Assembly (NCBI RefSeq): GCF_026241205.1
Contig: NZ_JAPFQM010000006.1
Coordinates: 248,001-312,000, forward strand
Reading direction: 5' to 3'
Length of the DNA: 64,000 nt
Source: Thermomicrobium sp. 4228-Ro
Lineage (GTDB): Bacteria > Chloroflexota > Chloroflexia > Thermomicrobiales > Thermomicrobiaceae
The notes under the pieces were generated by a model that saw only the letters and a list, made by a program, of their open reading frames with translations, was not told where the DNA came from and searched no databases. A program made the position numbers and the translations under genes. Below are positions 1 through 7,296 of this stretch, piece after piece (the first letter of the stretch is position 1; every line of letters starts with the position of its first letter).

Positions 1-252
1 GAGTTTCCCCCCGACGCCGAGTTGACACTGGTGGCTGGCAACCGCTATCGGACCGACGCGCAAGGCGTGCCCTCGCAGACTGCCGGTGTCAGCCAGGGGT
101 TCATCGAGGCCTCCAACGTCGATCTGACCCAGACGCTGACGGATATGCTAGCGGCGACACGCAGCTACCAGCTGGCAGCTCGGACGCTGCAACTCGCCGA
201 CGAGACGCTCCGGCTAGCGGTGAACTCGGTGGGCCGCATCAGCCAGGGATGA
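1..252 (+). CDS. Flagellar rod/hook protein, FlgF/FlgG family (3' part only)
   Basis: The reading frame is open from the first base of the window, so this is the C-terminal part (about 83 residues) of a longer gene that starts outside. The sequence carries the conserved C-terminal block of flagellar rod and hook proteins: a QGFIEASNVDL stretch followed by an amphipathic helix rich in Ala, Gln and Leu (SYQLAARTLQLADETL). In this family the C-terminal helix pairs with the N-terminal one to form the D0 coiled coil of the rod. It lies 11 bases before a second gene of the same family, as flgF and flgG often do. The family is clear; which paralogue it is cannot be told from this fragment. Confidence 0.85.
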   Translation, partial: EFPPDAELTLVAGNRYRTDAQGVPSQTAGVSQGFIEASNVDLTQTLTDMLAATRSYQLAARTLQLADETLRLAVNSVGRISQG

Positions 253-263
253 GGTGAGGCACG

Positions 264-1043
264 ATGGAAGCGCTGTACTTTCCGGCAGTCAGTGGCGCGC
301 GAGCCCAGCAAGTACGACTCGACACCATCGCGCACAACCTGGCGAACCTGGAGACCGATGGATTCAAAGCCGTGCGGGCCGAGTTCGCCGCAGTACCACC
401 GCAGCAGTACCTGGTCGCACGAGCTGGCGAGGCTGTCCTCGGCCCGGTGCGTGTCGGTGCCGGTGTGGAAGTCATCGGCACTACCCGGCAATACACGCTC
501 GGGCCGATCGAAGTCACCGGCGATCCCTTCGACCTCACCTTGAGTGGACCGGACACCTTCGTCGCCACGCAGCTCGCCGACGGTACGATCGCCTACCGTC
601 GCAGCGGCCGCCTCAGCCTCGACGGAGCCGGTCGACTCATCTTCGAGGACGGAAGCCTCCTCCAGCCACCCGTCACACTCCCAGCTGGGACGCAACTCGA
701 CCGGATCGCACCGGACGGCACCATCTACGCGCGGACAGCCGATGGCACCGGAACGCAAGCGATCGGACAGATTCAGCTGGTGCGCTTCCCCAACCCACAG
801 GGACTGCTCGCAGCCGGACAGGGTCGCTGGCTGGCGACCGAGGCAGCCGGGCAACCGGAAACCGGCATTCCTGGGGAAGCGACCTGGCCACCGGTGCTGA
901 GCGGAGTCCGCGAGCATTCCAACGTGGACCTCGTCGATCAGATGACGCAGCTCATCATGGCGCAACGTGCCTACACCGCGAACCTCCGCGCGCTCCAGAC
1001 GATCGACGAACTGATCGAGATCGCCACGCGCTTGCGGCAGTAG
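264..1043 (+). CDS. Flagellar basal-body rod protein, FlgF/FlgG family
   Basis: This 259-aa protein has both signature ends of the rod/hook family: the N-terminal motif NLANLETDGFKA at residues about 29-40 (family form NLANxxTxGFKA) and a C-terminal EHSNVDLVDQMTQLIMAQRAY block followed by an ALQTIDEL helix. The length matches FlgG (about 260 aa) and FlgF (about 250 aa). The protein would be exported by the flagellar type III apparatus and built into the distal rod. The ATG follows a GAGGTGAGG ribosome site and sits 11 bases after the previous rod gene, so both are probably co-transcribed with the flgM-flgK genes downstream. Confidence 0.9.
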   Translation: MEALYFPAVSGARAQQVRLDTIAHNLANLETDGFKAVRAEFAAVPPQQYLVARAGEAVLGPVRVGAGVEVIGTTRQYTLGPIEVTGDPFDLTLSGPDTFVATQLADGTIAYRRSGRLSLDGAGRLIFEDGSLLQPPVTLPAGTQLDRIAPDGTIYARTADGTGTQAIGQIQLVRFPNPQGLLAAGQGRWLATEAAGQPETGIPGEATWPPVLSGVREHSNVDLVDQMTQLIMAQRAYTANLRALQTIDELIEIATRLRQ

Positions 1044-1148
1044 TAGGAAATCCAGCACGGCCCCTTCAGAGCCATCCGAGCTCTGCCGATAGAGTAGGAT
1101 GAGCGGCGAGCGGATGCCGCAGCGAGAGCGAACCCGAGGGAAGGGACG

Positions 1149-1457
1149 ATGGTCAACCAGGTCGGCAGTATCGGGCACGATCCCTCGATCCAGCGGATCG
1201 AGACGCCCGAGCAGCAGGCACGGCAGCCAGTCGCCCCGCCGGCTCGTCCGGATCGCCCGTCGCAGGCAGCGGAGTTGACGCCGGAACTCCAAGAGGTGCA
1301 GCGGGCGATCGAGGTGGTGCGGCAGGCACCGGACGTGCGCGAAGGGCGCGTCGCGGCGATCCGGAAGCTCCTGGAGGCCGGACGCTACCAGGTGCCACTG
1401 GAGGCGGTTGCTGATCGGGTAGCGAACGAACTCCGGCCGACGCTCGAGAGCGAGTAG
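1149..1457 (+). CDS. flgM: Anti-sigma-28 factor FlgM
   Basis: A 102-aa protein with a Pro/Gln-rich, probably disordered N-terminal half and a C-terminal half matching the FlgM sigma-binding region: valine-rich helix, then VREGRVAAIRKLLEAGRYQV, then PLEAVADRVANEL. In FlgM this part (family pattern R-V-x-x-I-x-x-x-I-x-x-G-x-Y) binds sigma-28 until hook completion, when FlgM is exported. The gene stands between rod genes and flgK, a usual place for flgM. A GAGGGAAGGGACG ribosome site precedes the ATG. No sigma-28 gene is in the window. Confidence 0.85.
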   Translation: MVNQVGSIGHDPSIQRIETPEQQARQPVAPPARPDRPSQAAELTPELQEVQRAIEVVRQAPDVREGRVAAIRKLLEAGRYQVPLEAVADRVANELRPTLESE

Positions 1458-1477
1458 GCGCTGGAGGAGACCAGACC

Positions 1478-1873
1478 ATGGGCAAAGCGCCGCAGGGAGG
1501 CGGCAGCAGCGACGAGCTGGCTGCCATCGGTGAGCTTTTGGCTGCGCTCGCACAGGCACTGGTGGCGGGAACGCCCGAGGAGATTACCGCATTGGCGCGA
1601 CTCCTCGAGCAGCGTGCGAACGAGCTGCAACCGACCACCGCGGACGCAGCGCGCCTGGCAGCGATCGCGACGCTACGCGAGCGTGCCGCTTCGCTCGTGC
1701 AGACTCTTTTCGTCACGACCGACCGCTTCCTCGCCCGGGCGATGGAAGTGCAAGCCCGAGGTCAGAGCTACCGGCCGAGGCCGGGTGCACTACCATCAGG
1801 CACATCGATCGGGAACGGCACTGCCGCGAGCTTGGCCGACTACCGCAACAGCCTGTCAGACCTGCGCGCATAG
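1478..1873 (+). CDS. FlgN-like flagellar export chaperone (putative)
   Basis: A 131-aa, almost entirely helical, Ala/Leu/Glu-rich protein. Residues about 10-105 form long amphipathic helices with heptad character, and the last 30 residues look disordered. This is the size and make-up of FlgN, the chaperone for FlgK and FlgL, and the gene lies exactly where flgN is expected, between flgM (20 bases upstream) and flgK. Primary sequence in this family is poorly conserved, so the call rests mainly on position, size and predicted helicity. An unrelated small helical protein cannot be excluded. Confidence 0.6.
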   Translation: MGKAPQGGGSSDELAAIGELLAALAQALVAGTPEEITALARLLEQRANELQPTTADAARLAAIATLRERAASLVQTLFVTTDRFLARAMEVQARGQSYRPRPGALPSGTSIGNGTAASLADYRNSLSDLRA

Positions 1874-1941
1874 GGGTTCAGCGCGAGGCGGCTACTGCCG
1901 ATCATTTTCCGAGAAGAGGTCTCGGCGGAGGGATTGCGGCG

Positions 1942-3348
1942 ATGGTCTTTCGGGCACTGGAGACAGCGTTCCGCGGCCTCATGGCCCAGCAACGCGCCGT
2001 CGATACGACGAACCACAACATCGCCAACGCGAACACGCCGGGCTTCGCACGGCAACGCGTGGCTCTAGTGCCGAGCGCACCGTACACGGTGCCTGCCTTC
2101 AACCGCTCCGGCTTGGCCGGGCAGATCGGAACCGGTGTCCTGGTGGCGAGCATCACGCGCATCCGCGAGTCGGTCTTCGACCAACAGTACCGCGTACAGT
2201 CGCAAGCGCTCGGGGAAAGCTCGACGCTGGTCGATGCGTACGCACAGATCGAGGCCGTCTTCAACGAGCCGACCGCATCGGGGCTGGGTGCCCTGCTCGA
2301 CCGCTTCTGGCGGGCCTGGCAGGCGGTGAGCAACCAGCCGGAAGACCTGGCAGCGCGGGCTGCCCTGGTCCAGGACGCTACGACGCTCGCGGCGAACCTC
2401 AACCGGATGCGGACGCAGTTGCAACAGCTCCAGAGCGACGCGGCGGTCAAGCTGACGCTCCAAGTGAGCGAAGTGAACGGCATCGCACAGCGCGTTGCAG
2501 CGCTCAACCAGCAGATCGTCGCAGCGCTGGCGACGGGGCAGACGCCGAACGACCTCCTGGACCAGCGTGACCTGCTCCTCGACAAACTCGCGAGCTTCAC
2601 CGGTGCGACGATCCGAACCCTTCCGAATGGGGCCGTCAACATCTACCTCGGTGGCTACCCGCTGGTCGATCAAGAGCAGTCGTTCCCCCTGACCGTGCAG
2701 GTCGCTGGAGGCACCGCCAGCATCGCCTGGCAGGGGACGAACAGTCCCGTCGCATTGGAGCGTGGCTCGTTGCAAGCGCTTCTCGATATACACAACTCGA
2801 CCCTGCCGGGCCTAGTGGGCAAGCTGGAGGCGATCCGCGACGCCCTCGCCAACGAAGTGAACGCACTGCACACGACCGGCTACGGGCTCACCGATCCAGC
2901 GGGACCACCACCAGCGCGCCCGTTCTTTGTGATCAACCCGGACGGCTCGCTCGAGGTCGAACCGACGATCGTCGCCGATCCTCAGTTAGTCGCGGCTGCC
3001 GATGCAGCCGCCGAACCCGGGAACAACGCGATCGCCCGGGCGATCGCTGAGCTTCGCTCCAAGCTCGTCCTCAACGGCAACACCGCAACGATCAACGATT
3101 TCTACAACACGCTCGTTGCGGAGGTCGGCGGCGCATCGCAGACCGCGCAGGTGACCCGTGACAACCAGCAAGCGCTCGTCGACGCGATCGACCGGCAACG
3201 CAAGGAGATCATGTCAGTCTCGCTCGACGAAGAAATGGCCAACCTCATCAAGTACCAGCAGGCATACGGGGCGGCCGCGCGGGCGATCACGGCGGTCGAC
3301 GAGATGCTCGACCGGATCATCAACGGTATGGGCCTGGTGGGACGCTAG
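1942..3348 (+). CDS. flgK: Flagellar hook-associated protein 1 FlgK
   Basis: This 468-aa protein has the N-terminal rod/hook motif NIANANTPGFARQRVAL near residue 30, a long middle region with Asp/Gln-rich helices (ALNQQIVAALATGQTPNDLLDQRDLLLDKL is typical of FlgK), and the C-terminal block SVSLDEEMANLIKYQQAY followed by ITAVDEMLDRIINGMGLVGR. FlgK forms the junction between hook and filament and is exported with help from FlgN. Length is in the normal FlgK range (450-550 aa). It is followed 33 bases later by flgL. Confidence 0.95.
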   Translation: MVFRALETAFRGLMAQQRAVDTTNHNIANANTPGFARQRVALVPSAPYTVPAFNRSGLAGQIGTGVLVASITRIRESVFDQQYRVQSQALGESSTLVDAYAQIEAVFNEPTASGLGALLDRFWRAWQAVSNQPEDLAARAALVQDATTLAANLNRMRTQLQQLQSDAAVKLTLQVSEVNGIAQRVAALNQQIVAALATGQTPNDLLDQRDLLLDKLASFTGATIRTLPNGAVNIYLGGYPLVDQEQSFPLTVQVAGGTASIAWQGTNSPVALERGSLQALLDIHNSTLPGLVGKLEAIRDALANEVNALHTTGYGLTDPAGPPPARPFFVINPDGSLEVEPTIVADPQLVAAADAAAEPGNNAIARAIAELRSKLVLNGNTATINDFYNTLVAEVGGASQTAQVTRDNQQALVDAIDRQRKEIMSVSLDEEMANLIKYQQAYGAAARAITAVDEMLDRIINGMGLVGR

Positions 3349-3381
3349 CGACGGTGCAGTAGGGTGGAAGGATAGTGTGGG

Positions 3382-4257
3382 ATGCGCGTCACACACGGTA
3401 TGCTGGTCGACACCTTGCTGAAGAACCTCTCCGGAAACCTGGCACGGATGGAACGGGTGTACCAGCAGATCACCTCGGCCCGGCGCATTTCGCGTCCCTC
3501 GGACTATCCTGTCGGAACCGCAACGGTGCTCCGTCTCGGTTCAGCGGCACAAGAGATCGAGCAGTACCTGGCGAACGTCGAACAGGCCCGAACCTGGCTC
3601 GACCTCACCGATCAGGCGCTGACGACGATCGGGCAGTCGCTGCAGCGCGTCCGCGAACTGGTCGTGCAGGCTGCGAACGACACGCTTTCGGCCGACGACC
3701 GGCAGGCTATCTGGGCCGAGCTGACCGCGCTGCAGGAGCAGATCGCGACCACTGGCAACTACGCGCACGCCGGACAGTACCTCTTCGCCGGCAGTACGAC
3801 GCAGACGGAGCCGTTCGATCTCTCGACCGATCCACCGACCTATCGAGGGAACAACGACCAGCTACTGCGCCTGATCGATCGCGGCGTCACGGTGGACATC
3901 AACGTCCCGGGCAGCGTCGCGATCGTGCCAGTTCTCCAGGCGGTGAAGCAAGCGCGCGATGCGGTCGCGTCGAACGACCCGAACGCGATTCGTGCCACCC
4001 TCGCGACGATCGATGCCGCCCAGACACAGCTTCTGGCAGCGCAGGCCTCGGTGGGCGCGCGCGTCAACCGGCTGGACGCCCAGCGTGACCGTCTGCTCGA
4101 CGCGCACACGAGCACGCTTCGGCTCCTGAGCGAAGCCGGTGACACCGACATGGCCGAAGCAGTCACCCGGTTCTCGAAAGAGGAACTCACCTACCGAGCG
4201 GCGCTGCAGGCGGGAGCCCGGGCGATCCAGCCGACGCTCCTCGACTTCCTGCGGTAA
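3382..4257 (+). CDS. flgL: Flagellar hook-associated protein 3 FlgL
   Basis: The 291-aa product starts with a flagellin-like N-terminal helix containing the motif SARRISRPSDYPVG (family: G.RI.RPSDDP), then LTDQALTTIGQSLQRVRELVVQAANDTLS, which is the standard flagellin/FlgL D0-D1 region, and GQYLFAGSTTQTEPF in the middle. The C-terminal helix ends with ...AIQPTLLDFLR. FlgL caps the hook-filament junction distal to FlgK. The short length and the absence of a hypervariable domain argue for FlgL and against flagellin. Confidence 0.93.
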   Translation: MRVTHGMLVDTLLKNLSGNLARMERVYQQITSARRISRPSDYPVGTATVLRLGSAAQEIEQYLANVEQARTWLDLTDQALTTIGQSLQRVRELVVQAANDTLSADDRQAIWAELTALQEQIATTGNYAHAGQYLFAGSTTQTEPFDLSTDPPTYRGNNDQLLRLIDRGVTVDINVPGSVAIVPVLQAVKQARDAVASNDPNAIRATLATIDAAQTQLLAAQASVGARVNRLDAQRDRLLDAHTSTLRLLSEAGDTDMAEAVTRFSKEELTYRAALQAGARAIQPTLLDFLR

Positions 4258-4274
4258 GCCCGAGAGGAGGAGCG

Positions 4275-4700
4275 ATGGCTCGACCGATTCAGAACGTGGC
4301 CACAGAAGTCGCCGAGCGGACGATCATCTTCCCCAACGGCCTCATCGGTTGCCCAGAATGGCGGCACTTCGCTGTCGAGGCTCCCGACGAGCTCCCGGGC
4401 CTTCTCGTGCTCCGCTCGCTCGACGAACCGGGGATCGAATTCGTGCTCGCGCCAGTCCCCGAGCTGGTGCCGGACTTCCTCGATCAACTGGCGCAGGTGG
4501 ACCGAGCAGCGCTGGCAGCGCTTGGTGTGGGAACGGCAGCGGAGGTCGAACTCTGGGCGACCTTGAGTGTCCACGAGGACGGAACCGTTACCGCGAACCT
4601 CCTGGGGCCGCTTGTGCTGGACTTCGCCCGTGGCTGCGGGATCCAGGTGGTTCTCGCCGATTCGGGTTGGGGCACTCGCCACCTGATCGTGACGGCATGA
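4275..4700 (+). CDS. fliW: Flagellar assembly factor FliW
   Basis: A 141-aa protein of FliW size. It has the FliW features TIIFPNGLIGCPEWRHFAV near the N-terminus (family: F..GipGF......), the D-x-x-F-V-LAPVPELVPDF segment, and a C-terminal VTANLLGPLVLD stretch (family: T.NL.aPivin). In Bacillus and Campylobacter FliW binds flagellin and also sequesters CsrA, so that flagellin synthesis follows hook completion. Here fliW starts 17 bases after flgL behind a GAGAGGAGGAG ribosome site and is followed 13 bases later by csrA, so the partner-switch module is complete. Confidence 0.92.
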   Translation: MARPIQNVATEVAERTIIFPNGLIGCPEWRHFAVEAPDELPGLLVLRSLDEPGIEFVLAPVPELVPDFLDQLAQVDRAALAALGVGTAAEVELWATLSVHEDGTVTANLLGPLVLDFARGCGIQVVLADSGWGTRHLIVTA

Positions 4701-4713
4701 AGGGGATGGTGCG

Positions 4714-4959
4714 ATGCTCGTGCTCACCCGGCGACCAGGCGAGGCCCTGCTGATCGGCCAGGACATCCGGCTCGTCGTGCTCGGCGTCGAAGGCGAACGC
4801 GTCAAGCTTGGCATCGAGGCACCACGGGAGGTCACGGTCGTCCGTTCCGAGCTCCTGGAGGCCGTCCGCGAGGCGAACCTGCAGGCTGCACGAGCACCCG
4901 CGCGCGTGCTGGAGCGGCTGCAGCGAGCGCTCGCTGGCTCGCCGACCGAACGACCTTGA
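4714..4959 (+). CDS. csrA: Carbon storage regulator CsrA (translational repressor)
   Basis: The 81-aa product begins MLVLTRRPGEALLIGQDI, the invariant CsrA start, continues with VVLGVEGERVKLGIEAPREVTVVR (RNA-binding strands and the GIEAP..V.V.R motif) and ends with a basic helix plus a tail. CsrA dimers bind GGA motifs in mRNA leaders. Its position directly after fliW is the Gram-positive-type arrangement in which CsrA represses flagellin mRNA. The 20-residue tail is somewhat longer than in enterobacterial CsrA (61 aa) and similar to CsrA proteins that bind FliW through a C-terminal extension. Confidence 0.95.
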   Translation: MLVLTRRPGEALLIGQDIRLVVLGVEGERVKLGIEAPREVTVVRSELLEAVREANLQAARAPARVLERLQRALAGSPTERP

Positions 4960-5285
4960 CGACCCCTACCTGCTATTCGCCGAGAGGCCGCGTCCCTCGC
5001 CCTTCTGTCCTGCCGCGCAGCATCCGCCACTGCATGACGAGCTGGAACCCTCACGGGCCGGCTCGCTACCGTTGCGGGTGGCGACCTGCCGCCACGTTGC
5101 GTTCCCAACTCGTTCCCCAGTAGAAGAAGCGTCCTGCAACCGGGCCACGCGCTCGCTCGTTGTATCCAAACAGGAGAAGGCCGCACGGCGGCGCCCCGAA
5201 CGAGCCACCGCGTCTGGCTCGGCGAGGAACCGCGACCGACCAGGTGGGGTTGTCTGGCAGATAGGATTGACCAGGGAGCGAGAGT
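4960..5285. other. Intergenic stretch after the flagellar genes
   Basis: These 326 bases hold no reading frame with recognisable protein features on either strand. I see no strong hairpin followed by T residues, so no terminator for the flagellar unit can be marked. The last bases, AGGGAGCGAGAGT, form the ribosome site of the next gene. Confidence 0.5.
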
Positions 5286-5987
5286 ATGACGGGCTACCTG
5301 CCGTGGCGAGTACTCGCCGAGCAGTGGGAGACTCACTGGGTCGGCTACGTCGTCGAACTCCCCGGCTGCCAGTTCGCGGCGGCTACGCTCGATGAACTCC
5401 TGCAACGGGTACCGCTGGCGATTTCCAGCCATGTAGCGTGGTTGCGCGGACACGGTTTGCAGGGGATGAACCGGCCCTCCGACGTCTTTCTTCTGACCGA
5501 GCGCGCTCAGGCGCTTCCGGGTCAATGCGGACCGCTCTTCGACGCGGACCGGCGGAACATTTCGGCCGGCGAGCTCGACGTCGCGATCCGTGTCGGGGAG
5601 GCCGCTATCGAGGAACTGCTGGCACTCGCCGTACGCGCCCACGACTGGGACACGCTTCCGGAATCGCAGCGACCGCCCGGTTGGCCACCCCCGACCGTTC
5701 TCCGTCACGTCGCTGAAATGGACCGCTGGTATGCGGCACGCCTCATGCCGGATATCGGCGCGTTGGCACTGCCGGACGATCCGCGCGAGGCAGTCCGCCG
5801 CGCCCACCAGGCGTTCGTCTCCGGGATCCGAGCGTGGTGGGCGATCTGGAGAGACCGGGTCGTCGAGCGCGACGGTGAACAGTGGACGGTTGCCAAGGTG
5901 CTCCGTCGTCGCACTGGGCACCTGCGCGAGCACGCCGAGCAGCTGCTCGCCTGGGTCAGGGTTGCCGGCCAGTCCAACCGGAGTTGA
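5286..5987 (+). CDS. HicB-like plus DinB-like two-domain protein
   Basis: A 233-aa protein. Residues about 1-60 look like the partly degenerate RNase-H-like fold of HicB antitoxins: WVGYVVELPGCQFAAATLDELLQRV matches the family pattern (f.v..Pdlpgc.t.GdT.eEA..n). Residues about 95-233 look like a DinB/YfiT four-helix bundle, with the likely metal-binding histidines in LRHVAEMDRWY and in HLREH near the C-terminus. DinB-like proteins are metal-dependent thiol transferases or of unknown role. No hicA-like toxin gene is adjacent, so the N-terminal domain is unlikely to act as a classical antitoxin. The substrate is unknown. Confidence 0.65.
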   Translation: MTGYLPWRVLAEQWETHWVGYVVELPGCQFAAATLDELLQRVPLAISSHVAWLRGHGLQGMNRPSDVFLLTERAQALPGQCGPLFDADRRNISAGELDVAIRVGEAAIEELLALAVRAHDWDTLPESQRPPGWPPPTVLRHVAEMDRWYAARLMPDIGALALPDDPREAVRRAHQAFVSGIRAWWAIWRDRVVERDGEQWTVAKVLRRRTGHLREHAEQLLAWVRVAGQSNRS

Positions 5988-6054
5988 GCAGGATGCCGCA
6001 GACACGGACTCGTGTCCGAGCGCATCCCGTGCAACAGTGGCAAAGCGCGACCGC

Positions 6055-6543
6055 TCAACAGAAGAGGCGCCACGTGGCGGGATCGCGACCGGCAGCAGCG
6101 TAGTCGAAGTCGGCGGCGAACGGCTGGACGGTACAGCGCCCCTCGAGGACACGCACGGCGACGTAGCGGGAGAGCGCCGTGATCGGCGCCGCTGGATCGC
6201 GGAGTTCCTCCAGGGTGAAGAAGCGCGCATCGTCGATCTCGTGACCATCCGGTTGCGGCTCACCGGCGAGCCAATCGAGCAAGAACATCACGTAGGTATC
6301 ATTGCGATCGCCATCGCAGCGTGTCCGCAAGCCGACGATGCCGTGCACTGCCGCTGTGATCCCAGTTTCCTCGGCGACCTCGCGCACGACTGCCTGGTCG
6401 AGCGTCTCACCGGGCTCGACGAGTCCGCCGGGGAAGAGATAGAGACCACGGGAGGGCCCATAGCGCTGTCGGACGAGCAGGATCGCCCGCTCGCGTTGGA
6501 CGATGCCACCGACAGCGACGACGTGTCCCACTATCCCTGACAC
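6055..6543 (-). CDS. Nudix hydrolase
   Basis: A 162-aa protein with a complete Nudix box from Gly40 to Ile62 (GLVEPGE, then REVAEETGI; pattern G-x5-E-x7-R-E-U-x-E-E-x-G-U). The glutamates of the box bind the metal used to cleave a nucleoside-diphosphate-linked substrate. The rest of the Nudix fold is present, including a strand before the box (AILLVRQRYG) and a C-terminal GHEIDDARFFTLEELRD segment typical of ADP-ribose or NADH pyrophosphatase-like members. GTG start; the ribosome site GGAGGGAG is well placed. The specific substrate cannot be read from sequence. Confidence 0.88.
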   Translation of the reverse strand: MSGIVGHVVAVGGIVQRERAILLVRQRYGPSRGLYLFPGGLVEPGETLDQAVVREVAEETGITAAVHGIVGLRTRCDGDRNDTYVMFLLDWLAGEPQPDGHEIDDARFFTLEELRDPAAPITALSRYVAVRVLEGRCTVQPFAADFDYAAAGRDPATWRLFC

Positions 6544-6716
6544 TGCTCACTCCCTCCGAGGCCATTCTGGAAGAGTATGGACGATGGATGCCACAGTCGG
6601 CGAGTAAAGTGAGCAGGAGCGGGGGATGAGTGCGTCCGACCGACCGTCCTGTCCAGGCTCGGGTTGGCGGGCATGGGCCACAGCGACTCGAAAGGGAACC
6701 CGGGCGAGAAGGCCGG

Positions 6717-7148
6717 TCATGGCTGAGGAACGAGATCACGCGGGTTGTGGATCTTCCAGACGCCATCTTCGTAAACCAGATGGAACATATACGTCGAGAC
6801 ACGTGGGCCGAGACGCTGGACGACGATGACGGAGGCCTCGTTGCCGCGGATTTCGGGTTGGTCGATCTCGAGGATCTCGATACGCGAACCGATCTCGGCT
6901 GCCGCCTGGACGACCGCCATGAACTCGTCGAACGACTCGCCGTCATTGGTCGCCCGGGAATGCATGAGCCAGGCCTCGCCAGCGCGACCGTGATAGATCG
7001 CGTCCAAGTAGCGCGTGACGACGGCACGGACCTCGTCTGCTGGGTCGGTGAACGGGGTGGGAGTTGGAACCGGCGCAGCGCGAGAGCAGGCGAGGAAGAA
7101 GACGCTTGACAGGGTGAAAAAGAACCAGGCAGCGAGAACTCGACGCAT
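6717..7148 (-). CDS. Small secreted lipoprotein, NTF2/DUF4878-like
   Basis: The 143-aa product starts MRRVLAAWFFFTLSSVFFLAC, a signal peptide with lipobox FLAC and lipidation at Cys21, followed by a Pro/Thr linker. The mature part has an NTF2-like pattern: a first helix VRAVVTRYLDAIYHGRAGEAW, a strand with RIEILEIDQPEI, and a final STYMFHLVYEDGVWKIHN strand, as in DUF4878-type proteins. The function is unknown. I chose the ATG at 7148 because upstream codons would put 30 non-signal residues before the signal peptide. It diverges from the formate dehydrogenase promoter. Confidence 0.7.
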   Translation of the reverse strand: MRRVLAAWFFFTLSSVFFLACSRAAPVPTPTPFTDPADEVRAVVTRYLDAIYHGRAGEAWLMHSRATNDGESFDEFMAVVQAAAEIGSRIEILEIDQPEIRGNEASVIVVQRLGPRVSTYMFHLVYEDGVWKIHNPRDLVPQP

Positions 7149-7198
7149 CGAGCGACCTCCCGGTGCTCTCCTGCAGAGCCAACGATAGCCGCTCACTC

Positions 7199-7227
7199 TT
7201 GACAAAGTCAACCGATGAGCATAGAAT
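7199..7227 (+). promoter_or_regulatory. Promoter of the formate dehydrogenase operon
   Basis: A perfect -35 box TTGACA (7199-7204), a 17-base spacer and a -10 box TAGAAT (7222-7227) lie 70 bases upstream of the fdhA ATG. This is a near-consensus housekeeping promoter. The predicted leader is about 60 nt long, and I saw no clear operator. Confidence 0.7.
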
Positions 7228-7296
7228 GGCTCTAGCATTGGTCATGCCCCGATATCCAGAGTACGGCAGTGTCGAGCAGAGCGAGGAGGTCGTTCG

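Noticed and set aside
4191-6263. A 690-codon minus-strand frame over flgL, fliW, csrA and the DinB gene
   Set aside because: Shadow frame caused by high GC. It crosses four well-supported genes and has no recognisable domain.
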